A stretch of 64,000 bases of DNA, from assembly GCF_943192945.1 (NCBI RefSeq), contig NZ_CALPCE010000001.1:124001-188000 (forward strand), given 5' to 3'. Source of the DNA: Anaerocaecibacter muris (GTDB lineage: Bacteria > Bacillota > Clostridia > Christensenellales > Pumilibacteraceae). The number at the start of each line of letters is the position of its first letter. Position 1 is the first letter of the stretch. Positions 51,223 through 58,743 of the stretch are shown here, one piece after another. The position numbers were made by a program, and so were the translations under genes. The notes beneath the pieces are model-generated. The model saw only the letters and a list, made by a program, of their open reading frames with translations. It was not told the DNA's origin and made no database searches.

Positions 51223-51227
51223 GTCTG

Positions 51228-52223
51228 TCAGATAGGCGCGTAACGCGGAAGCCCCGCGGCTTCGTCCAGTCCGAACATTATGTTCATGTTTTGTACCGCC
51301 TGTCCCGCCGCGCCTTTTAAGAGGTTGTCTATAACCGACACGACTATGCCGCGGTTGCCGTCGAACCGTGCGGAAAATACGCAACGGTTGGTGTGCGCCA
51401 CGGTCGTAATTTCGGGGAACGTTTCCGAATATTCGACAAACTTTTCGCCCGTGTACGCGGTTTTAAGCGCGTCGAGCGCGGCAGTCGCGTCGGGCGTTTT
51501 AAAATACACCGTGGAAAGTATACCGCGCTTAATGGGTAAAAGGTGGGGGGTAAACAGAATTTCCGCGCCTGTCTTTTCGCTCATTTCGGGCGCGTGGCGG
51601 TGGTTGAATACGCCGTATGCCTTAAAGTTTTCGTCGAGCGCGCAAAACCCGTATGCCTCGTCGCTTTTTCTCCCCGCACCGCTCACTCCGCTTTTGCTGT
51701 CGGCGATAATATCCGACGCAAGCCCCGCTTTGCACAGCGGGAGCATGGGTAAAAGCACGCTCGTAACATAGCAGCCGGGATTGGCTACAAGTTTAGCCGC
51801 GCGTATTTTGTCGCGGTTGTATTCGCAAAGCCCGTAAACGGCAAGCGCGTTTAGGTCGGGTCGGGGGTGCGTGACTTTGTAAACGCGTTCGTATAGCGCA
51901 ACGTCGTCGAAACGGTAGTCTGCGGACAAATCGACAACGCGCACACCCGCGTCGATAAGTTCGCCGACAAGCGCCGCGCCCGCCGTTTGCGGCAGAGCGA
52001 CAAATACGACGTCGCAGGTTTTGAGAACGTTGTCCGCCATATCTGTAAAAGCGAGTTCGCAAGGTAAAGCGGGGAACACGTCGCAAACGCGCTTGCCGTA
52101 ATGCGCTCTGCTTGTTACGGCGGTAAGTTGCGCGTTGGGGTGCGCCGCTATCAGTCTTAAAACTTCTGCGCCCGCATAGCCGTTTGCGCCGACTATGCCG
52201 ACTTTTACGATGTTGTTTTTCAT
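51228..52223 (-). CDS. argC: N-acetyl-gamma-glutamyl-phosphate reductase
   Basis: 331 residues from the ATG at 52223 (an upstream in-frame start at 52265 would overlap the promoter). Reduces N-acetylglutamyl phosphate with NADPH. Rossmann start VGIVGANGYAGAEVLRL; active-site Cys in NPGCYVTSVLLPMLPL; GVSGAGRKSDEAYGF; FNHRHAPEM; FTPHLLPIKRGILSTVY. First gene of the arg run, divergent from the zinc-ribbon membrane protein gene. Confidence 0.95.
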   Translation of the reverse strand: MKNNIVKVGIVGANGYAGAEVLRLIAAHPNAQLTAVTSRAHYGKRVCDVFPALPCELAFTDMADNVLKTCDVVFVALPQTAGAALVGELIDAGVRVVDLSADYRFDDVALYERVYKVTHPRPDLNALAVYGLCEYNRDKIRAAKLVANPGCYVTSVLLPMLPLCKAGLASDIIADSKSGVSGAGRKSDEAYGFCALDENFKAYGVFNHRHAPEMSEKTGAEILFTPHLLPIKRGILSTVYFKTPDATAALDALKTAYTGEKFVEYSETFPEITTVAHTNRCVFSARFDGNRGIVVSVIDNLLKGAAGQAVQNMNIMFGLDEAAGLPRYAPI

Positions 52224-52253
52224 TGTCAGTCCGTTTAATATATTTAGACTACT

Positions 52254-52282
52254 ATTATAATACATTTAAATATAAAACGCAA
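52254..52282 (-). promoter_or_regulatory. Probable argC promoter
   Basis: On the minus strand: TTGCGT (52277-52282), 17-bp spacer, TATAAT (52254-52259), inside a strongly AT-rich stretch with the palindrome ATTTAAAT. The -35 is weak. An arginine-repressor site could lie here but none was proven. Confidence 0.45.
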
Positions 52283-52354
52283 CAGAAATGCCAAAGTTCG
52301 AGCGTTCGATTGAATATCGGCATAATTGCGCTCCAATGCGTTTCGGAAAAATGA

Positions 52355-52383
52355 TTGACAAACGATTGTAAAAATGTTATAAC
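52355..52383 (+). promoter_or_regulatory. Promoter for the zinc-ribbon membrane protein gene
   Basis: TTGACA (52355-52360), 17-bp spacer, TATAAC (52378-52383), 19 nt before the ATG at 52403. Confidence 0.75.
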
Positions 52384-52402
52384 TCAATCAAAGGAGCTTG
52401 AT

Positions 52403-53692
52403 ATGGCAAAAAGCGGAACTTGCGAGCTGTGCGGACTGCCCGACAACAGCTATTCGGTAGAGGATAACGGTAACGTATTTAAGGTATGTAAGCTGTGCTA
52501 TGACGGTTTTATCGCAAAGCACGGCAGCGATTCCATTGACGGCGCGGCGACGGACGACGTGGACGCGTTGGCGGAACAGATAAAAGCCACGCCCGAAACA
52601 GGCGCAAAGCCCGAAACTCTTTCGCCCGACCAAATGGCAAAGTTGCTCACGCCGACCAGCGAGGAGAGGCGTAAGCTCAACAATGCTATGAAGCGCGCGG
52701 CGTCTACATCTTCGGAAGAAGAGGACGAAGCCAAAGAGGAACGGCGCAAATTGAGCGAATCGCTCAAACGCACGACTGCTATGCTCACCGCCGACACGGA
52801 AGATATTCGGCGCGAACTTCTCGAAGCCAAAGAGCAGATAGCGGAAGAAGAGCGTATTGTAGTCAAGCAGAAAGAAAAAGACAAGGCGAAACAGGCGCAA
52901 AAAAGTCCGTCGGAAACCGAGCAGGATAAACTCGACGGGCAACTGCACGCCCAGCGCGCCGAAGAAAAACGCCGCGCGGCGATAGAAAGAATGCGCAAAG
53001 CGGCAAACCCGACTATCGACGACGAGCGTATCAAGATAACCAGTCCGGAAGTGGAATTGCAAAAGGACACGCGTCCCAAAACCAACTTTGACGTTGCGAC
53101 AAAGGAGCATGTCAGTTCGGTTCGGTTTATTCAGGCGTTTAAGTATGTAGTTCACCCCGCGGTGTACGCCGTTTTTGCGGGGCTTGTCGTGTTGGCGGTT
53201 GCCACCGCGCTCATGATAACCATGACGTGGAAGGAAGCGGTAATAGATTTTTGCGCGGGCGCAGGCGCGGTTTCCGTCGGGTTCTTGCTTGTGTGGTATT
53301 TAAAACGTAGGCTGGAAGTGGACAGGCGCACATACTTGCTTCGCATACGACAGGAACAAATAGCTTTCGACAGCATGACGACGACTTGTTACCGCGAACT
53401 TAAAACCAAATATCCCATGATAAAAGCGTTGGCATGGCTGTTGAGCAAACTCTCGATCATACTTACGGTTGCGACGATAATAGGCGGAACTGCGGCTGCT
53501 GTAATACTGTCGTTCTTGGCTAAGTGGTGGTTGCTTGCGCCCGTGATTGTCGGCGCGGCTATCGGTGGCGTGCTTATGTACTATATATTCAAGTTCGCCG
53601 CGGACTTTGTCAGCTACAAACTCGATATAGAACGCAATCAACAGATTATGCAACAAACTTTTCTGGATATTCTGTCCAAAAAAGGAAAATAA
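52403..53692 (+). CDS. Zinc-ribbon, four-helix membrane protein of unknown function
   Basis: 429 residues from ATG 52403 with AAAGGAG; an upstream ATG at 52355 coincides with the promoter -35 and is rejected. The N-terminus has two Cys pairs (CELC and CKLC, about 20 residues apart), typical of a small zinc ribbon. A long charged, mostly helical stretch follows (residues about 60-240, rich in Glu, Lys and Arg). Then two hydrophobic hairpins (about 262-315 and 362-412) give four membrane helices, with a short cytoplasmic C-terminus. No family recognised. Monocistronic, divergent from argC. The zinc ribbon and charged arm probably face the cytoplasm. Confidence 0.8.
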   Translation: MAKSGTCELCGLPDNSYSVEDNGNVFKVCKLCYDGFIAKHGSDSIDGAATDDVDALAEQIKATPETGAKPETLSPDQMAKLLTPTSEERRKLNNAMKRAASTSSEEEDEAKEERRKLSESLKRTTAMLTADTEDIRRELLEAKEQIAEEERIVVKQKEKDKAKQAQKSPSETEQDKLDGQLHAQRAEEKRRAAIERMRKAANPTIDDERIKITSPEVELQKDTRPKTNFDVATKEHVSSVRFIQAFKYVVHPAVYAVFAGLVVLAVATALMITMTWKEAVIDFCAGAGAVSVGFLLVWYLKRRLEVDRRTYLLRIRQEQIAFDSMTTTCYRELKTKYPMIKALAWLLSKLSIILTVATIIGGTAAAVILSFLAKWWLLAPVIVGAAIGGVLMYYIFKFAADFVSYKLDIERNQQIMQQTFLDILSKKGK

Positions 53693-53724
53693 CCCGTCAT
53701 ACTGTATTGTGTACTACAAAACGC

Positions 53725-53753
53725 TTGACAAATAAGCATAAATGATGTACAAT
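53725..53753 (+). promoter_or_regulatory. Promoter of tRNA-Leu
   Basis: TTGACA (53725-53730), 17-bp spacer, TACAAT (53748-53753), 11 nt before the tRNA 5' end. Confidence 0.75.
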
Positions 53754-53764
53754 CATTTTGCTTT

Positions 53765-53852
53765 GCCGGTGTGGTGGAATTGGCAGACGCGCCGGACTCA
53801 AAATCCGGTGGGCTAATAACCCGTATCGGTTCGACTCCGATCACCGGCACCA
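53765..53852 (+). tRNA. tRNA-Leu (anticodon CAA)
   Basis: 88 nt including encoded CCA. Acceptor arms GCCGGTG and CACCGGC pair over 7 bp. The anticodon stem CCGGA/TCCGG holds loop CTCAAAA with anticodon CAA, reading UUG. A long variable arm (GGGCTAATAACCC type) is typical of class II tRNA-Leu, and the T arm contains GGTTCGACTCC. Confidence 0.97.
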
Positions 53853-53860
53853 ATTAAAAA

Positions 53861-53886
53861 GGCAGGACGTTACGCCCTGTCTTTTT
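53861..53886 (+). terminator. Terminator after tRNA-Leu
   Basis: GGCAGG (53861-53866) pairs with CCTGTC (53876-53881), extended by CGT/ACG inside, followed by TTTTTG. Confidence 0.75.
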
Positions 53887-53999
53887 GATTATAAAAACAA
53901 AAAAACGTTCGCCGAGATTAGACGGTTAAAATATATATAATAAGATTGTCGCATAAATCGATTGTTGATAAGTCAAGCAATTTATTAGTATAAAAACGA

Positions 54000-54028
54000 T
54001 TGACAATCGAAGTTTAAAAGCATATAAT
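54000..54028 (+). promoter_or_regulatory. Perfect-consensus promoter for the 1076-residue surface protein
   Basis: TTGACA (54000-54005), 17-bp spacer, TATAAT (54023-54028). The -35 sits inside a 5-3-5 inverted repeat (CGATTGACAATCG, 53997-54009), a possible repressor site. Confidence 0.85.
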
Positions 54029-54059
54029 TGCCCATGAATATACTATCTTCGGAGGTTAT

Positions 54060-57000
54060 ATGTATTCGAGTAAAGCAAAACGCAAACCGTTTATAGCGGT
54101 TATGATCCTTGTCGCGGCGCTGTTTATATCGGCGCTTTTTGTCGGAATCAAATTCGGCGTGAGCGCGGCGGCGGACGAGGGTAATGTCGGAACGAGTTTC
54201 TACTATAAGGAACTTAAAGCAAGTCCCATGGCGGAGAAGTTTTACGGCGTTATTAAAGATATGTCCGAAAAAGGACATTTGGATAACGGCACTTACGAAT
54301 ATGATTTGTCCGCAGTGCTTACCGAAAGAGAAATTTCGGATTATGTGGACAATGCTTCGCCTAAAATTCCCGTTGCGTTCGGCGCGGCGCGCGACGCGTT
54401 CTATATGGATCACCCCGATCTGTTCTATATAGACGTTTACAAACTGTATTTGAGCGCCGGCATGAAAAACGGCAAGTATGTGGCTTATGTCGGCACGGGC
54501 AACGCCGATAATTATTACACCGATTACACGGTTAATAATGCTACGGAAGTCGCGCAGGTGAAAACCGCATACGAAACCGAAATTCAAAAAGCCGTTGCTG
54601 CCGCTAAAATAAATAACGCGGACGTCGTGACGCAGATTAGAAACGTAAACAATTACATAATGAGCAAAACGTCTTACGATTACGGCGCGTATGAGGACGC
54701 CATGAGCGGCAAGGTTACATACAACGGTTATGTCAACACTGCTTACGGCGCGCTTGTCGAGGGCAAGGCTATGTGCGGCGGTTATGCGCGCGCGTTCAAA
54801 GCCGTTATGGATAGGCTCGATATTCCGTGCGTGCTCATACAGGGCTCGGCGTATTCGGGCAAAGGCGTTGTTTCGGATAGTACGTCCGAGGAACTAAAAG
54901 CGGGTTTTGTCGCGCATATGTGGAACGCCGTCGAAGTTGACGGCATGTGGTACGGCGTGGACGTTACTTATAACGACGGCGCGAACAATCCCGAAAAATA
55001 TATGCTTGTCGGCGACGAATATCTTTCGCAAACGCATATCGCCGACGGTGTTATTTCGTCGTCCGGTTTCGAGCTTAAATATCCCGCGCTTCGTCCTCTC
55101 GATTACGGCGATTTTACCGATATGAGCGGGTTTACTTTTAAAGACACCGGTAATATCGGCGATAAAGAATTCGGCTATTACAATAGCGGCGAACATGAAG
55201 ATAATTACTCGCTCACGCTCGGCGTAAGCTATCTCGGCAAGAACTCCAAGCAGTTGGCGGAAGAAAACAAATATTTGGCTTTCCGCATGGGCGACAACGT
55301 GATGTGGATCGGCTTCGAGGCGTATGTCGAGTATATGAGCGCCAACATCGATATGAGCGACGCGAATATTAACGAATATTCCACGTTCTTTCTTAACTAT
55401 TCCGTGTCCAAAATTCAGTGCGCGGTGTTCGACATTGCGCCCAATTTGGAAGTAAAGGACTTTTTGGGTTCTGCTATTATGGGTTATGAAGCCGATAGCC
55501 TCACTCCCGATCACATTATAGCGGTAAGTGCGGTTTACGGCAACAAGGCTTTCGGCAATTATGTGCCTGCGCCTTATGTCAAGAAATTGACACCCGACAA
55601 CAAAGGCAATATAACCAACTTCGACCCTATGAAGGTCACGATTGAATACAGTGAAAAGTTGGTATACGCCGACGAAAACGATAAGACGGTCGGCGTGTCG
55701 GTTACGGGAACAAGCCCCGATCTCGGCGAAAAAGTCAAGATTTCCGATGTAGTTTGGAACGAGCAAACCAACACAATATCTTTTACTCTTACGCCGAGCA
55801 AGTATTATGCGCATTTCTCCGAGGCATATAACATGGTTCCCACCAACCTTGTAGGCGAGAAGAGCCGAAAAGTACCCGAGGCTGCGCACCTGTCGTTCAA
55901 GATGAAGCAAGTCGTTTGTCCCAAAGTATTCAACGACGGCAGACTGTATATGCAAGTGTTCGGTCAACCGCAGTTCGTCAGCGCGAGCGACGAATCGCTT
56001 AACGGATTTGCGGACGCCGACGGCAAACCTATTGTCGGCGACCAAAGAAGTCAGCTTATGCTTGTCGTTAACGAGCCGTCCGAGTCGGATAGCGCGGAAA
56101 TGAAAGACGCCGCGCTCGATCCCTCCAACAACACGGGTTTGACGAACAGCGACGATATTAAAGCAAGCTCCACTTACGAAATAGATCTGCTTATGTGCGG
56201 ACTTGTTCAAAAGGTTCCCACCGGCAGCTATATGCAAGTCGGCTTCGGATTCCCCAAGGGCTACGGTCCCGAGAGCGCGGGCGTAACGTTTACGGTTTAC
56301 CACTACACGCGCAATCCCGACGGCACTATTAAGAGCGTTGACGCAGTGCCGTGCGTAGTTACCGAATACGGCATTATTGCTACCGTCAAGAGTTTCAGCC
56401 CGTTCATGATTTGCGTTATTGACGAAGCAAAAGCTCCCAAGTACAAAACTTTGTACGTCAATGTCAACGGCGAGGGCGGCAAGATAAGCGACGGAGAAAT
56501 CCGTACGTTCGAACAGGGCGACAGCCGCACTTATACCGTTACGCCCGAAGAAGGGTATAAAGTAGATAAAGTTATCCTTAACGGTGTGGCGCAACAGCTT
56601 ACGGGCAATGCGCTTACAGTAAAATACGACCAACTCAACGGCAAAAATAACAGCAACGAACTCGAAGTTACTTTTGTCGCGGAACGCGTTTCGACCTATC
56701 GCGCCGAGAACAACTTGGAAATCAAACAGCCCAAAGTAGTTGTGCGTCAAAGCGATATGATAGAAGCCGTCGCACCGAACGCTCCCGTAGTGCCCACTAC
56801 GCCCGGCGCGGCGCAAAATGACAGCAATGTCGTCGGTATAGTCGTCGGTGTTGTAGTTGCTATCGTGGTCGTGTTAGTCGGCGGATGCCTTGCGTTCTAC
56901 TTCGTAATGCGTAATAAGAAAAAGGCGGCTACCGCCAACGGCGCGTCCGCTAACGGAACGAAGCGCGCCGAGGTCAAAGCGCAACCCGCAAAAACGGAAC

Positions 57001-57290
57001 AGCCGCGCAAGACCGAAACGACGGCAACCCGTCCCGTTGCGCAAAATCGTCCCGCGCCGCAGAACAGACCGACGCCGCCCGTAAATCGCAATACGGCAAC
57101 GCCGACTGCCAACGCGCCGCGCAATGCGCCTCCCGCAAAGCCCGCCGCGACTACTCGTCCCGTCGCGCAAAACAGACCGACGGCAAACGGTAACGGTCAA
57201 CAGCGTCCGCCCGTAAGTCGCAATGTACGGCAGGACGGCGCAAATACCGCACGTCCCAATGGCAACAAGCCGACGAACAATCGTAAATAA
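54060..57290 (+). CDS. Transglutaminase-like surface protein with C-terminal membrane anchor
   Basis: 1076 residues; GGAGG before the ATG. A signal peptide or membrane helix (about 10-32) leads to an extracellular transglutaminase-like domain with a complete triad: Cys239 (GKAMCGGYARAF), His286 (AHMWNAV) and Asp301 (YGVDVTYND). A long beta-rich region follows, including an Ig-like stretch (about 510-580) and a VTPEEGYKVDKVILNG bacterial repeat-type domain. A second membrane helix (about 923-950) precedes a cytoplasmic tail of about 125 residues rich in Pro, Asn, Arg, Thr and Ala (RPVAQNRPAPQNRP). The tail is basic and disordered. Probably a membrane-fixed cell-surface protease or cross-linking enzyme. 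Unlike the two MBG proteins it has no YDG repeats. Confidence 0.85.
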   Translation: MYSSKAKRKPFIAVMILVAALFISALFVGIKFGVSAAADEGNVGTSFYYKELKASPMAEKFYGVIKDMSEKGHLDNGTYEYDLSAVLTEREISDYVDNASPKIPVAFGAARDAFYMDHPDLFYIDVYKLYLSAGMKNGKYVAYVGTGNADNYYTDYTVNNATEVAQVKTAYETEIQKAVAAAKINNADVVTQIRNVNNYIMSKTSYDYGAYEDAMSGKVTYNGYVNTAYGALVEGKAMCGGYARAFKAVMDRLDIPCVLIQGSAYSGKGVVSDSTSEELKAGFVAHMWNAVEVDGMWYGVDVTYNDGANNPEKYMLVGDEYLSQTHIADGVISSSGFELKYPALRPLDYGDFTDMSGFTFKDTGNIGDKEFGYYNSGEHEDNYSLTLGVSYLGKNSKQLAEENKYLAFRMGDNVMWIGFEAYVEYMSANIDMSDANINEYSTFFLNYSVSKIQCAVFDIAPNLEVKDFLGSAIMGYEADSLTPDHIIAVSAVYGNKAFGNYVPAPYVKKLTPDNKGNITNFDPMKVTIEYSEKLVYADENDKTVGVSVTGTSPDLGEKVKISDVVWNEQTNTISFTLTPSKYYAHFSEAYNMVPTNLVGEKSRKVPEAAHLSFKMKQVVCPKVFNDGRLYMQVFGQPQFVSASDESLNGFADADGKPIVGDQRSQLMLVVNEPSESDSAEMKDAALDPSNNTGLTNSDDIKASSTYEIDLLMCGLVQKVPTGSYMQVGFGFPKGYGPESAGVTFTVYHYTRNPDGTIKSVDAVPCVVTEYGIIATVKSFSPFMICVIDEAKAPKYKTLYVNVNGEGGKISDGEIRTFEQGDSRTYTVTPEEGYKVDKVILNGVAQQLTGNALTVKYDQLNGKNNSNELEVTFVAERVSTYRAENNLEIKQPKVVVRQSDMIEAVAPNAPVVPTTPGAAQNDSNVVGIVVGVVVAIVVVLVGGCLAFYFVMRNKKKAATANGASANGTKRAEVKAQPAKTEQPRKTETTATRPVAQNRPAPQNRPTPPVNRNTATPTANAPRNAPPAKPAATTRPVAQNRPTANGNGQQRPPVSRNVRQDGANTARPNGNKPTNNRK

Positions 57291-57304
57291 TAGTAAGGTC
57301 AAGC

Positions 57305-57335
57305 AATCCCGTCGCAAAATCGCGGCGGGATTTTT
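57305..57335 (+). terminator. Terminator after the 1076-residue surface protein gene
   Basis: AATCCCGTCGC (57305-57315) pairs with GCGGCGGGATT (57322-57332), 11 bp with one G-U, then TTT. Confidence 0.8.
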
Positions 57336-57345
57336 GCGTACCGTG

Positions 57346-57374
57346 TTGACTTTTTACGCGCGGCGTGATATTAT
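57346..57374 (+). promoter_or_regulatory. Promoter giving a leaderless PHP phosphatase mRNA
   Basis: TTGACT (57346-57351), 17-bp spacer, TATTAT (57369-57374). Only six bases separate the -10 from the ATG at 57381, so transcription should begin at or next to the start codon. Confidence 0.7.
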
Positions 57375-57380
57375 TGGGCT

Positions 57381-58172
57381 ATGACGGATTTGCACATGCA
57401 TACTAACTTTTCGTTCGACAGCGACGAATTGCCCGAAAATTACTTAAAGCAAGCGACGGCGCGCGGCGATACTCATATAGGGTTTACGGATCATTGCGAA
57501 TATAATAATCCGTCATTTCCGACTATTGTCGATTTCGATTTGTATTTTTCAGTTTGGAATGATTTGGCGAACAAGTACCCGAATATAAAGATATTAAAGG
57601 GCGTGGAGTTCGGATATGCGGACGGCGTGATTGGGAAGTATAAACAGATATTAAAAAAATATCCGTTCGATTATTGCATTTTGAGTATTCACACCGTCGG
57701 CACGCGAGGGGATTGTTTCGATTTAAAGTATTACGACGGGCTCGACAAACACGCCGCTTACGGACAGTATCTCGACGAAACGCTTAAAGCCGTGCGGTCC
57801 GATATAGATTTTAAAATATTGGGGCATATAGGATACATAACCAGATATGCGCCGTATGCCGATAAAAGTCTTGTTTACGGCGATTTTGCGAGCGAAATAG
57901 ATAAAATTTTGATCGCGCTTATTGACCGCGGGGCGGCGTTGGAAATTAACACTAGCGCGGCGGGCTTGCCGACCAAAACAGTTACCGATATAAGTATAAT
58001 AGCTCGATATGTCGAACTGGGCGGCAAAACTTTTACGTTCGGTAGTGACGCTCACTCCGTCGTGAGATACGCGCAAAACGCGGAGTTTGTCAAAAATCTT
58101 TTGACCTCTTTGGGAATAAATTACGTCGTGCGTTACGAAAACGGCATGCAGATTAAAGAATTTTTTGAATAA
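57381..58172 (+). CDS. hisK: PHP-family histidinol-phosphatase (HisJ/HisK type)
   Basis: 263 residues. PHP metal-site motifs in order: DLHMHTNFSFDSDE, the FTDHCEY segment, LKGVEFGY, SIHTVG, LGHIGYI, LEINTSA and FGSDAHSV. These fit the HisJ/HisK histidinol-phosphate phosphatases of Gram-positive bacteria, which complete the step after HisC. Adjacency to the his operon supports the assignment. No ribosome site precedes the ATG; the promoter position implies leaderless translation. It has its own promoter and terminator, separate from the his operon. Confidence 0.85.
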   Translation: MTDLHMHTNFSFDSDELPENYLKQATARGDTHIGFTDHCEYNNPSFPTIVDFDLYFSVWNDLANKYPNIKILKGVEFGYADGVIGKYKQILKKYPFDYCILSIHTVGTRGDCFDLKYYDGLDKHAAYGQYLDETLKAVRSDIDFKILGHIGYITRYAPYADKSLVYGDFASEIDKILIALIDRGAALEINTSAAGLPTKTVTDISIIARYVELGGKTFTFGSDAHSVVRYAQNAEFVKNLLTSLGINYVVRYENGMQIKEFFE

Positions 58173-58187
58173 ACTATAAAGTAAAAG

Positions 58188-58223
58188 ATTCCGCCGATTC
58201 AGTCGATAACGCGGAATTTTTTA
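58188..58223 (+). terminator. Terminator after the histidinol-phosphatase gene
   Basis: ATTCCGC (58188-58194) pairs with GCGGAAT (58211-58217), followed by TTTTTTATTTT. Confidence 0.85.
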
Positions 58224-58247
58224 TTTTGATTTTTTATGTTAAAACGC

Positions 58248-58284
58248 TTTACTAATTTAGCGCGATAAAGTATAATGATTATAC
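58248..58284 (+). promoter_or_regulatory. his operon promoter with palindrome over the -10 (candidate HisR operator)
   Basis: TTTACT (58248-58253), 17-bp spacer, TATAAT (58271-58276). A perfect palindrome, GTATAAT-G-ATTATAC (58270-58284), covers the -10. Binding there would block RNA polymerase. The first gene downstream encodes a TrpR-like HisR/YerC regulator, the obvious candidate to bind it. Confidence 0.6.
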
Positions 58285-58302
58285 AGTACGCAAATACAGA
58301 TA

Positions 58303-58380
58303 TTGCACTATACGCGAATAAATTTTTAAAGCGTGCAACCGCAAAAACGGTATCGCATAAATCGGATCGTATAGTTGCAA
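58303..58380 (+). other. Structured his leader region
   Basis: TTGCACTATACG (58303-58314) can pair with CGTATAGTTGCAA (58368-58380), with one bulge, closing a region that contains a second small stem (ACCG/CGGT around 58338-58352). The leader is about 140 nt. No T-box signature and no His-rich leader peptide was found. Confidence 0.4.
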
Positions 58381-58419
58381 AATACGCGGTCTGTTTGACG
58401 GTAAAAGGAGAGTGCGCTC

Positions 58420-58743
58420 ATGGATAAGACCAAGATGTCGGAACATATACAAGAATTGTGCGAGGCGATATTGCGGCTCGAAAACGCCGAGCAGTGCCGC
58501 GCGTTTTTGGACGATCTTTGCACGTACAAGGAAGTCGAGCAAATGGCAATGCGCATATATGCGGCAAAGCTGTTTTTGCGCGGTAGCACATACAACGACA
58601 TAATAGACAAGACCGAGCTGTCGAGCGCGACTATAAGCCGCGTATCGCGCGCGCTGTCGCACGGAAGCGGCGGCTACCGCTCTGTGTTGGACGGAAATGC
58701 GCGCGGCGCGTCGGTAGAGGCGGGTAATATAAATGAAGATTAA
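58420..58743 (+). CDS. hisR: TrpR-like regulator of the his operon (YerC/HisR family)
   Basis: 107 residues; AAAAGGAG upstream. The TrpR-fold DNA-binding region matches the YerC/YecD family: ILRLENAEQCRAFLDDLCTYKEVEQMAMR, AKLFLRGSTYNDIIDKTELSSATISRVSRAL, GSGGYRSVL. Known relatives repress histidine synthesis genes in response to histidine. The gene leads the his operon and overlaps hisZ by 11 nt, so it probably controls its own operon through the palindrome at 58270. Confidence 0.9.
   Translation: MDKTKMSEHIQELCEAILRLENAEQCRAFLDDLCTYKEVEQMAMRIYAAKLFLRGSTYNDIIDKTELSSATISRVSRALSHGSGGYRSVLDGNARGASVEAGNINED

Noticed and set aside
54894-56816. Long open frame on the minus strand (640 codons) opposite the 1076-residue surface protein
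   Set aside because: Shadow of a gene with a clear promoter, ribosome site and transglutaminase triad on the plus strand; the composition is not protein-like.
58285-58419. Histidine attenuator leader peptide or T-box before hisR
   Set aside because: No run of His codons with a ribosome site and no T-box motif; only pairing potential is reported.
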